Positions 33,321-44,092 of a stretch of DNA of 64,000 bases are shown in pieces (positions within the stretch are counted from its first letter, which is position 1; every line of letters begins with the position of its first letter). Location: assembly GCA_030762895.1 (NCBI GenBank), contig CM061070.1, forward strand, positions 105,797,054-105,861,053, read 5' to 3'. The stretch is from Sophora flavescens. Lineage: Eukaryota > Streptophyta > Magnoliopsida > Fabales > Fabaceae. The position numbers and the translations under genes are program-made. A model generated the notes under the pieces. That model was not told where the DNA came from. It saw only the letters and a list, made by a program, of their open reading frames with translations, and made no database searches.

Positions 33321-33911
33321 GGGAGAGGGAGGAGAGTTGGACAGCTAAGGGAGTGAGAGGGAGGGCTTGTTGAGCAAGTTTGGTGGTTTAATGCTTGATT
33401 GGATGGAAGAAGAGAGAGAAAAGACTTTAGGATTAGAATAGTATTATAATTTGAAAAGTGTGATGATGATACTTTTAGAGTGTGTCATAGCCCTTTCCAT
33501 CATGTCTCCTTACTTATTTTATGGTCCATAATCTGCTCCATTTGATACCCGGTTGCATTTCCGATCGTAATTTTTCAGACGTTTCCCCCGAATAAAATAT
33601 TTTATTTAATTTTTTTGCACGAAAATTTTCAAAATAACCAAGGTTGAAGGAAACATAATAAAAATACTAATTGTTTTGTTCACGGGTCAAAATTAGGTTT
33701 TCTGCACAGTAAACTTGTACCGGTAGTGAAAACGCAGACCGGCTTCCGTCTGAATTTTCAACTGAAAATTTTACCGTGACTTCATATGATATAACAACAC
33801 AGGAAAATGATTGTCGTTTAATTAAAATCATCCTCTGAGTTTAATCTAAAATAAACATATTTAAATATGTATTTACTACTACAGAAAACGTAGGGAAAAC
33901 ATGGTGTTACA

Positions 33912-36790
33912 ATGGTGCTTTTCCTTTTGCTTGACCAGGAGATCATATTTGCTCCAATGAAGTGGTATCCTCTACTGGTTCTTTTTCTATCAATTTTATC
34001 TCCAGCAAAATCCATGTCACAGAATCCAACTAACATGAAATCTTCAGATTTCTTATATAATACACCAAGGTTAGTGGTTCTAATTAAATATCTGAAAATT
34101 CTTTTAACAACCTTATGATTTGATTCTTTAGGATCTGATTGAAATCTAGCACATAGAAAACATTGAATTGAATATCAGGTCTGTTAGCAGTTAAGTATAG
34201 AAGAGATCCAATCATACCTCGGTAGATAGTTTGATATACCTTTTTACCTTCGTCATCCTTGTTTAGAATAACTGATAGATGCATATGAGTACTCATAGGC
34301 TTTGAATTTTTCATCTTATACTTTTTCAGAAGCTCCTTGATATATTTTTGTTGATGGATATAGATTCCATCACTTGTCTGTTTTATTTGAAGACCAAGGA
34401 ATAACTTCAATTCTCCCATCATGCTCATCTCAAACTCATTCTGCATCAACTTATAGAACTCTTTGCAGAGCTTTTCATTAGTAGCACCAAATATAATATC
34501 ATCAACATAAATCTATACTACTATGAAATCCTTCTTTGAGCATTTCTTGAAAAGTGTAGTGTTTACTTTTCCTCTAATGAAATCAGTTTCTACTAGATAT
34601 GTGCTTAACCTATCATACCAAGCTCTAGGAGCTTGTTTGAGTCCATATAAAGCTTTCTTTAGCTTATAGACGTGGTGAGGATTTTCAGAATCCTCAAACC
34701 TAGGAGGTTGCTTGACATAAACTTCCTCCTCAATTATCCCATTTAAAAATGCACTTTTAACATCCATTTGATAGAGAGATATATCATGTTGTGCAACATA
34801 AGACATGAGAATTTTAATTGCTTCCAATATAGCTACAGGTGCAAATGTTTCAGTGAAATCAATACCTTCCTATTGATTATACCCTTGAGCAACTAGTCTT
34901 GCCTTATTTCTTACCACTTTCCCATCTTCATCCAGTTTGTTTCTGAATACCCATCTGGTTCCAACAATAGATTTATCTTTGGGTTTAGAAACTAGAGTCG
35001 AAACATCATTTCTCTTGAACTGATTTAGTTCTTCTTGCATGGCTAGAATCCATATTTCATCTTGTAAGGCTTCTTCAATCTTTTTAGGTTCCAAATCTGA
35101 TATGAAGGTCATGTTATTGTTTTCATTGAAAGCAGATATAGTTCTAACTCCTTGTGATGGACTCCCAATGATGAGATCTTCTGGATGATATGTTTTGAAT
35201 TTCCAGTCTCTTTTCTCATTCAATTTCTCAAACGTATCAGCACTTGTCTGATTTTCAGACACGTCTACTTTTGACTTGTCTAAAGAATTTTCCACTGGAG
35301 GATTAAGTTCACTACCTGTAATATCATCTTCTAGATCTGATAGTTCCTTATCAGTCTCCAAACCATCATTAAACTTTACATGAATTGATTCTTCTGCAAC
35401 AGAGGTTCTAGAGTTAAATATTCTAAAAGCTTTAGACAATTCAGAATATCCAATGAATATGCCTTTATATACTTTAGAGTCAAATTTTCCAAGATGATAT
35501 TTTGTATTAAGAATATAACATTCACATCCAAATGCATGTAAATATGATATGTTGGGTTTTCTACCTTTCCACAATTCATAAGGAGTCTTATTTAGGATAG
35601 GTCTAACCAGAATTCTGTTTTGCACATAACAAACAGTGTTAATGGCTTCTGCCCAGAAGTACTTAGGGAGATTATTTTCATTAAGCATTGTTCGGTAAAT
35701 CTCTTGAAGAGATAAATTCTTTCTCTCAACCACTCCATTTTGCTATGGAGTTCTGGGTGCAGAGAAATTGTGAGAAATACCATTTTCCTCACAGAATAGT
35801 TTGAACTGTTCATTTTCAAACTCTCCCCCATGGTCACTTCTGATAGCAGAGATACAAAACCCCCGCTCATTATGTACTCTTTTACTGAATACTGTAAAGA
35901 CCTTATAAGACTCATCATTGTGGATTAAGAAGGGTACCCATGTAAATTTAGAATAGTCATCAACGATGACAAAACCATATTTCTTTCCACCTAGGCTAGC
36001 TATACTGACTGGTCTAAACAGATCCATGTGTAACAATTGCAAAGGTCTAGAGGAAGTGACTTCTTTCTTAGATTTGAAACTTGATTTTACTTATTTACCT
36101 CTCTGGCATGCATCACACAAAACATCTTTCTTAAATGAAATATCAGGCAATCCTCTCACAAGGTTGTGCTTTTTTCAATTTAGAAATATGTTTCATACTA
36201 ACATGTCCTAGTTTCTTATGCCATAGCCATTTTTCATCCTCTTTAGACATAAAGCATGTCACACTTTGATCTGAAAGTTTAGACAGGTCAATCTTATACA
36301 GATTGTGTTACCTTTTAGCAGAAAAGAGGGTATTTCCACTATTGTCACTGACTATGCATGCATCCTTAGAAAAAGATAAAGAAAATACACTATCACACAA
36401 TTGACTTATGCTAAGAAGATTATGTTTCAACCCTTTTACCTACACCAACAACTTTTCCTTTCTGGTTGTCACTAAAGGTTACATGTCCGCCTTTCTTAGG
36501 CTGGAGTTCTAGGAACATAGACCTTTCTCCTGTCATATGTCGCGAGCAACCACTGTCCAGATACCATGATAGGTGTTTGTTTTGTCCTGTTAAGCATGTT
36601 TGCAACAGGAATGATCATGGACTTATGTACCCATATTTTCTTGTTTTCTCTTTTTGTGAATGCACTTAGACGTGATATGTCCAACTTTTCCACAGTATGC
36701 ACATATAGGTTTATTTAAACCAACTGACGCATATTTGACAGTTATTTTTGAGAACTTTGTTGATCCTTTATGATGTTCTTGACTAGAATA
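33912..36790 (-). pseudogene. Copia A gag end and pol: protease, integrase, reverse transcriptase, RNase H start
   Basis: Reading down from 36790 on the minus strand: a zinc knuckle CAYCGKVGHITSKC (about 36660-36703); the protease YLDSGCSRHMTGE (about 36560); integrase LLHMDLFRPVSIASLGGKKY and FVIVDDYSKFTW (35743-36042); the linker and start of RT ending in KARLVAQGYNQ (34870-35733); RT with MDVKSAFLNGIIEEEVYVKQ (34513-34827); and MMGELKLFLGLQIKQT (34084-34449). Order PR-IN-RT-RH is diagnostic of Copia; motifs suit the SIRE/Maximus group. It is dead: many stops and frameshifts, including a TAG (34513-34515) just before the YVDD catalytic motif. Most of gag is missing to the right because a LTR begins at 36791. 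Confidence 0.9.
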
Positions 36791-36995
36791 TGAAATAACC
36801 AAAGTTAACACAAGAATGGGGGTTTTATTGTGTTTACCAACTTTTTCGGAAACTTTGAAAATAGTTTTTGCAAGCACAACAAGCAGAACTTTAAATAACA
36901 AAAATTTAGATGAGTGACACGTCTAAATTTAATACAAAACACACGTACATACAGAGAAGGGTAAAACAGAGTTTGATATTCACAATATAACTCCC
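36791..36995 (-). mobile_element. Partial Copia A-type LTR, first piece
   Basis: It begins TGAAATAACC, the exact inner terminus of this LTR family, and shares ataaccaaagttaacacaag and the following sequence with 11936. It is cut at 36996 by the Athila-like element and resumes at 63405. Either it is the 5' LTR of Copia A after loss of its primer site and gag, or a second element of the same family inserted into Copia A. The precise LTR end favours insertion. Confidence 0.7.
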
Positions 36996-37985
36996 TGATA
37001 GTGTGAATCCGCAAGTGTACGACTTCGTCATCAAGTAATAAAAAGACCGAACACACAGAGACCATGATCTCAAACAACAATTAATTATTAAATCAATTAA
37101 ACTAAACAAGGAAAGATTTGGTTTTTGAAATAAGAATCAAGTAACAAATCAAATATTGAAATCGCAATCAAACAAAAAAGGAAAGTAAATCAATTTGGGG
37201 TTTTTTAAATTAAAGAGGAATTTCCACGAATTGGGTTACCAACAAGACTGCTTATGCTACTAAATTGACTACCCCTATGTTAATTATCAAGATGCTTTGA
37301 AGGTGAATTTATCCTAGTATAGTTAATGTTCCCTCTCGAGATACAAGAACCGTGCCCAATTAAACCAACCCCTACTCTCGTGGTAATTGTATTTAAATTG
37401 GAACCATTGAGGTTTGTGACAATTCAATGAACCCTCGAAGGACCACTTCTAACTCTCGTGATTTAAGTCCTAAGTTCAATCCCTATAGATCCAATACCTA
37501 GGTTCACTTCTCAGTTCATCCCTAGAATATCTAAGACGTGCAAATAAGTGCGCATCAAATTCACAAGTAATTATAACAATATGAATTAAATCAAAATCAA
37601 ATTGAAATTAACAAAGGGAAAACATTAATTCATAACATAAAACAAGGGCATAGCCCCAATTCCTAGAAATAAAATGACTACTCAAGCATTGCCATGTTCA
37701 TAGAAATTTTGATTAACAAAAGCATAAAAATCCTAAGAGAAGAGAATAAATTGGAGAAGAAGAGAAATCCTAAATTAAGCCAAAGGTAGCAGCCAAAAAG
37801 ATAGTATTTTCAAGCCTAATTGCCCTATTTATAGTGTAGGTTAACTTGGATTTAAAGCTATTACAAAATCAGATCAAATCAGCAAATCAAATTCCAGATT
37901 TTGAGCGTCATGGTCGTGATGCCTGTCACGGCCAGGCCGTGACCAATTCTGATGGCCATCAGGGCTATGCCACGATCTCCTCTGA
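36996..37985 (-). repeat. Truncated 3' LTR of the Athila-like element
   Basis: It matches the right LTR from its TGATAG end through the palindromes (cacggccaggccgtgacc, near 37927-37946) up to about 37952. Then it departs from the LTR and continues as interior 3' sequence. Its TATA box (TATAAATAG, minus) is at 37825-37834. The first part of the LTR (element orientation) is missing. Confidence 0.75.
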
Positions 37986-38368
37986 CTTCATCTTTCCATG
38001 CCTTTTTGTTCTTCCTACCTTCATAACCTGAAAATACTTGGCAAAACCATCAATTTGTGACCTTTCTCCTCTAATCTTCTCAAATTATTCAAAACAAAAA
38101 TAAAAAACAAAGAGCAAGGGAAAGAAAGCTTGGGTTGCCTCCCAAGAAGCACTTATTTATGGTCTTAAGCTTGACCACACTCCCTTCAATCAACCAGGAT
38201 CAGCTGGGCTTGGAAGTGAAAGAACACATCTCTTCCAAGGAAGTCCTTTAAAGAGCCTATATTGTTCATATGGTCACATGCGCTTTCGCTTTGCTCTTTT
38301 CATTGAGTTTCATGGCCTTACTTCCTCCCGGTGGAAGTTTTAACTCCACATGTTGAGCAACTCCAATT
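37986..38368 (-). other. 3' untranslated interior of the Athila-like element
   Basis: On the minus strand it contains gcttcttgggaggcaaccca (about 38130-38152), a motif that also follows the ORF in element 2 (gggaggcaaccca at 49875), and then gaataatttgagaagatt. No coding sequence. Confidence 0.6.
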
Positions 38369-39589
38369 TCATCCAATTTCATCATTATTTGGTGCATCAT
38401 TTGTCATGCAAAGTTTGGGAGTTGCTTCCATGTTAAGCTCTTCCTTCACCTTCGGAGGCATTATCTCAATCCTGCACACATGATTCTCAAAAGGAGGGTT
38501 GTTATATGAGTTAGTCAAATTAAAATCCACCCTTCCTTTATCTACATTCAAGGAGAGCTTACCATTTTTTACATCAATTATTGCTCTAGCTGTGGCCAAG
38601 AATGGCCTTCCAAGAATGATAGGGAATTTAGAACTCCCGTTCATATCCAACACCATGAAATCAGTAGGAATGAAAAAATTTCATACCTTATGGGGACATT
38701 CTCTAGTATGCTAGAGGATTTTTTGTGGAGCCATCCTCAAATTGTAAAGAGAACTTGGATGGTCTCAATTCCTTTATTCCTAACCTCTCAAAGATGGTAA
38801 GCGGCATCAAACTCGCACTAGCCCCTAAGTCACATAAGGCATGATCTATTTTCTCTTCTCCAATTGAGCAAGCAATAGAGAATCTTCCTGGATATTTTAG
38901 TTTAGGAGGCATATTAGTTTTTATCATTTCATCATGCTCCTCAATTAAGCTCTTAGTTTCTTTTTCTACTTGCTTTTTTCTTTACTAGCCTTTGTGGGAA
39001 AGGTATTGGGGGTTGGTAAGGTGGTGATGGGACATACTTTGGTTCTATCTCTTCTTGTTCACTAATGTCCACCTCACATTCCACATCCTTTTCAACTACC
39101 CCAAGCTTATCATCCCTCAAGTATATAGCATTACAGTGCTCATTGGGATTAACTTCGGGTTGTCCCGGAAACATACCCTTAGTCCTAGAAGATGTACTAG
39201 CTTGTTGGGCAATCTGGGTTTCTAACATCTTATGATGGATGGCCAAGTTGTCTACCTTAGATGTTAACTCCTTTATTGCCTCATTGACTGCCCTACCTTA
39301 TTGCCTAAACTCTTCATTTTGCTTTGTTTGAGTTTCAACAAAATTTTCCAAAAGAGACTCAAGTTTAGACTTTTGTACCTGAGGATACCCCGATGCGGGT
39401 TTCCTATTACATTCGCCTTCTTAGAATTCATGGTTCAACGTGTTGTTGTAGTTCCCGTAGGATAGATAAAGGCTATTCTTCCTTCTTTGGTTGTAACAAT
39501 TTGGGGAAACATAGTTTGGCAACTTCGGGTTCGTGTCATAGAAATTGTGACAAGAATTCACTTGTTCCCCCGAAGCACCGGATCCAGGA
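38369..39589 (-). pseudogene. Athila-like gag end and aspartic protease
   Basis: It continues gag from the Copia B insertion site (SAPGSGASGEQVN), with a stop after about 60 residues, then LAIHHKMLETQIAQQA and the proline-rich PSPPYQPPIPFPQRL. The protease follows: IDHALCDLGASASLMPLTIF (about 38800) with the DLGAS catalytic motif, FQFEDGSTK-like sequence, PIILGRPFLATARAIIDVKN and KLSLNVDKGRVDF. This is the retroviral-type protease typical of Athila/Tat Gypsy elements. Stops near 39420, 38953 and 38700 and the absence of RT make it non-functional. The usual downstream polymerase is completely missing, so the element was non-autonomous or internally deleted. Confidence 0.85.
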
Positions 39590-39594
39590 GCACT

Positions 39595-40992
39595 TGAAAT
39601 AGACAACTATAAACACGAGAAGGGAGGTTAAATTGTGTTTATCAGAATTTAAACAAAGTTGAAATCTTTTCGCATACAGAAGCTAGGTTCAGACGAGTGG
39701 AAAGATATAGGACAGACAGGTGACCTGTCTGATGAAATTTTAATAGTGACTTTGGCAAACACACCTCTTGATAAACATATAAGAAAACTAAAGCAACTAA
39801 AGAGGTTATAAGGAAAGAGAGGTTGACACAGTTATTTATCCTGGTTCACTCTTCAAAGCAAAGAGCTACGTCCAGTCCTTGGCAGCACCAAGATTTATCC
39901 ACTATAGCTGATCAGGTTACAGACTCCAAGTATTGTTTGCACACTTAGCCTCTTCAAGCTCCAAGACAAGTATTCTTTGAAAACCTAGCCTCTTCAGGCT
40001 CAAGACAAGTATTCTTTGCACACTTAGCCTCTTCAGGCTCACTCAGGTTTGTTTGAGAGATTTGGTTTGTAATAAATACAACTTCAGACAGACAGAACTT
40101 TCATTAACACTCAGAGTGATTTAAATGTAAAGCTTAGGAAAGTCTGCGTAATAACTTCAAATGATTGAAGAATACAGAATGAAATAATGAAGATATTAAT
40201 GCGTAGAGTAATGGCTCTTTAATGCTATGTGTATTCTCTATACTTCATCCTCAATGACTTCTGTATTTATAGTCTTCAACCATTTAGGATCTGTTAGAGA
40301 CATTCCCTCAGATGTTGGCTTCAAGCAGAACTTCATTAAATGCAATAGAGTCGTTCTGGGCAGCCATTAATGCAATAGGAACATTGCTTGTACTCTGACA
40401 TGGTAGGATCATGGCTTTATGCATCGTGGTACAGCCATATCAGAGATTCACAGAGAGCATTTTGTACTTTGCTGAGTACGATTCCCTTTTCGTGTAAAGA
40501 CCAGAGGTACTAGGGAATAAAGCATGTTGGAAGCATTCTTTAACTGGTCTTTGGTTCTGATAACAGAATCTGTTTTCTTGATTTTTGTTCTTGAAATAAG
40601 TTTCAGATAATTCTTATAGAATTCACGTTCATAAAATAAGTGCGTCCGTCTTGAAAATAACTGCGTCCATGTCATTGGGCCGAGCTTCTCATTAAGGACT
40701 TAGCAAGTCAAAAGACTTGTGTGGACGAGCGCTTTTGTCACCTCATTGGATGAGCACTTCTATCACTTCAGTGGACGAGCGCTTCTGTTACTTTAGTGGA
40801 CGAGAGCTTTTGTCACTTTAGTGGACGAGCGCTTCTGTCACTTATGAGCAGATAGATGATTCTTACAGTTTTAATCTGCACACTAGATAGACAGGTTAGC
40901 TACCAATATGAAGGTTAATTAAATCATTAACCAATGTTTAGTTCTCATCAAAACTTAGGGAAATGCACATCAGACATTTTAGAGACTTAACA
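39595..40992 (-). repeat. 3' LTR of Copia B
   Basis: It runs TGTTAAGTCTCT (40992) to CTATTTCA (39595). It contains five 25-bp minisatellite units at 40720-40850 and several cttagcctcttcaggctc repeats near 39950-40040. Confidence 0.93.
40720..40850 (-). repeat. 25-bp minisatellite in the Copia B 3' LTR, 5 units
   Basis: Units of the form tggacgagcgcttctgtcac plus ttcag/tttag. The 5' LTR has eight units. Confidence 0.9.
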
Positions 40993-41006
40993 ATCTCCCC
41001 CTTTCT
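40993..41006 (-). promoter_or_regulatory. Polypurine tract of Copia B
   Basis: The minus strand reads agaaagggggagat directly before the LTR start; Copia A has a nearly identical tract. Confidence 0.8.
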
Positions 41007-41445
41007 GATGATGACAAACTTTGAGATGATTTAATGAACCTCAAAATATCAACGAAGAAAATAGCATATATCAGACAGGTTGAAATTTTCTTAAGCAGAC
41101 AGGTCATGCAGATGGTTGATCAGACATTAAGATTAATTATGTAATCCGTTTAACTTAGTCACACATAAGTTCGACTTGTTTAACTTTGAAATTATTATCA
41201 GAGTAATCTTACTTAAGATTTATCTGAGCAATTATAGCAACTATCATAACATACTCATGTCCATGTATTATTTAAGATCATATCATATTCATTCTCCCAT
41301 TCTTCTATATCATATTTCTATCATTCTCCCCCTTTTGTCAACATCAAAAAGGAATAAACTATGAAAGCATTAAAGAAATAAAGGAGAAATTTACTTTATT
41401 CAACATGGACGTTTACAAGTACAAGGTAGTCTATATACCTAAAAA
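41007..41445 (-). other. Spacer between extra ORF and 3' LTR of Copia B
   Basis: AT-rich, with repeated agacaggt words and a second ctcccccttttgt motif at about 41327-41340 that resembles the polypurine tract. No gene. Confidence 0.5.
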
Positions 41446-43699
41446 CTACCTAGATTGACTAATTAACAAAAATAAAGCAGCAACCCTTTGCTCTAAGAGC
41501 AGCCTAGCTCGCCTTTCTTCATCTAGCTGTCTTCTTAAGTCTTCTACTTGTCCTTGAAGCAGATGAAAGTCTTGTAAGGTCACTGTTTGAGAAGAGACAG
41601 ACAGAGAAGAGTGCCAGGGTAAGGCTAAAACTGGGGGTGCCTTAGGTAGAGATAGGGGAGAGGTGATGGAAGGGAAGAAAAGTTCATGGAGAGGTTGAAG
41701 GGCATAGAAAGGAAGAAAGACGAATTTGAAGATAAGACTGATTCTGACACAGTCAGTATCAGGTGAAGGAAACACACAGGAAAGTTTCTCGGATAGAGAC
41801 AGTCTGATAATTGTTATTTGAATAGGTGGGGGAAGAGGTGTTTGAGCTAAAACAGAGGGAGGGATAGGTAATAAATAATTATTATGGCAGAAAAAAGAAT
41901 TAGATCGTGTGACTAACATAAAGAAATACCTAGACTTATGTGGTAGCATTACAACATAAGCAGGATACTGAGTTCCAGCTAATGTTCTAATGAAGATAAT
42001 GATAGGTGGGTAGAAGAAATGTTCTCTATAGGGGTTAAGAATATGAGGTGGTGGAGAAGGGATGAAAGAGACATGTGAGATACTTGCAAATAAAAGAGAT
42101 TGCAGATCAGACACAGAGTCTCGATGATATGCTAGTGTGTTCTTTGGGAGTAGAGTCCCTGTGAACAACTGTGTACTGACAGTCATCAGGTACAATAGTT
42201 AAAGAAGATTTTTGAGTTTGAGAGGAAGAGACAGGTGAAGAAATAAGAGATGCAACAGAAAGAGGTTGAACAAAAAGGGCAGATGGAGAAGAGACAGATG
42301 GGTTGATGATACCTTGATGAGAAGGGGAAGGGAATGAAGGAGATGTCTGCTTTTCAGATATCTTCAACTTCTTGTGAGAAGGAGACACTTGATCATATTT
42401 GGGTACAACTGTCTGAGCTCCTCCAGACAGGTCTTCTGCAGTGTTAGCTTTTACAGGTACTGGGTTACCAGATCTTCTCCTTTTGGGAATAATTCCCAAA
42501 ATGAAAGTCTTCTTTGGTTCTTCCAAGACTTGCTCTGTCTGCTCCCCCTAAGCAGATGCTTCCTCTTTGCTAGGCTCAGACTCAACTTGTCTGACCTTGG
42601 TAAAGGTCTTCACCAGCTTCCTTTTCTTGCTGGGATGAGCAGGAACATCCACTAATTCCTCAGCTTCACTAGTCTTCCTCTTGGGAGAGGGTCTCCTCAG
42701 CCCGAACCTCAAGAGCTCAACTATTTCTGCAAAATCTTCAGATACTGAGGGTTGCAGCTCTAGAATTTGGTCTTATTTGGCCACCTTTCCAGACGATTTG
42801 AACAGTCTTTCAGAAATGGGGACTTCTGATTCGTCAGTGGAAACCACTGGTTCTTCCTCCTTCTGCTCAACAACAGGCTTCTTCTTCTTCTTCTTTCGCT
42901 TCTTCTTCTTGCTGTCTTCCTCCTCATCAACAAGAGGGATTACCTTGATTCCCATCATAGACAGTATTTTCCTGTCTATGGGCAGTGCCATGTCCACAAA
43001 GTGAACATCACTAGGAACAAACAACTTGTTCCTGAATACCCTTGTCAGCAACATCCCATAAGGATAGGTCTGCATGTTGGTTCTCTTGATCATAGTCTCA
43101 AGGTACATGTAGATAAGGTCGTTGATGTCAACCTTGATTTTATGGATCAAGTGGTACAGAGCAAATATGTCCATCTTGGTCACACTGTCGTGAGCCTTTC
43201 CTTGGCATCACGCACTCCAACAACAATTTGTGCAGGAATCTGCACTTGACCACCATGTTGACGGGATTAGGGTTCACTGGTTTGTGAATACCATAGATGG
43301 CAATGTTGACATTGTCAGCTCTTACTTCATCTCCCTAGTTAGGTGTGAAGCCAGCTCCTATACTCGGACATTTTATGATAAGCTCCAGAGAGCTAATGGG
43401 GAAGAGAAGGGTTCTATCCCCTATTTCAGCCTTAAAGCTTTTGATTCTGTTGAGTCTGTTGGTGACAACCACAACATTTCTCCAGAACGTTTGAATGAGC
43501 TTAGGGTGAACAAGCTCCTTGATGTCGAAGAAATTGGAGTCCACTTGGAGTACTCCAACTCTTCAGTAACATCCATTCCTAGTTTCTTCATCTGTTTAAG
43601 ATCAACAGTCTTTCCCAGAATGATCTTTTCTATCTCAGTAACCTTGAGATTGTATTTCTCAGTGATTTATTTTGTAGAGAGACGCTTGGATGATGCCAT
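41446..43699 (-). pseudogene. Extra 3' ORF of Copia B, plant-transposon-protein-like, broken
   Basis: It starts MASSKRLSTK at 43699, meets a stop at once, and continues in pieces. The conserved core is LYHLIHKIKVDINDLIYMYL followed by YPYGMLLTRVF (42900-43183), matching the corresponding part of Copia A. Next come a long lysine tract (KKKKRKKKKKK), an NLS-like, serine/proline-rich part (42107-42526), and a C-terminal segment ending in the predicted coiled coil LQGQVEDLRRQLDEERRARL (41446-41600). It lies between RNase H and the 3' LTR. SIRE-type elements are known for an additional ORF here; whether it acts as an envelope-like or nuclear protein is not known from this sequence. Confidence 0.7.
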
Positions 43700-44092
43700 T
43701 TTTTGAGAGAAACGATTCTAGGGTTTCGAGAGAGAAGAGAGTTTGAAAGATGAGAAGACAAAGAGATTTTGGAATTTGAAGCGTAAAGGTTTAACCTTTC
43801 TGATCTATTGTCTTTTATAGTCATAAAGGTAGACGAGAGAAAAACGACATTTTAAATTCAAAATGGCAAGATTTGTATGGGGAACTGCAACACCCACTTA
43901 AGACATAATGAAACAATGTTTTCGAGATATGTAAACCACCGTGCACACGATTAGCTTCAGATAATGGAATGACATTAATTAAATAATAAGCATTTCAACA
44001 AAATTGATGAGTTCTAGCATAGTGACTCAGTAGAGTCAGATAGGTAAGCATAGACAGGTGATAAAGCACAGACAGGTTAACATTCAGACATG

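Larger units (their letters stand above)
29308..33911 (-). mobile_element. Solo LTR of a long-LTR Gypsy-like family, inserted in Copia A pol
   Basis: On the minus strand it runs from TGTAACACCATG to GGTGTCACA. The duplication atggt lies on both sides (29303-29307, 33912-33916), and removing it rejoins Copia RNase H. There is no interior or second LTR, so it is the product of LTR-LTR recombination. It is related to the LTR 16526-20659 (shared gaaaattttaccgt end region, minisatellite, and the block around gacttccatcgcggagg) but in opposite orientation. 4604 bp. Confidence 0.88.
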
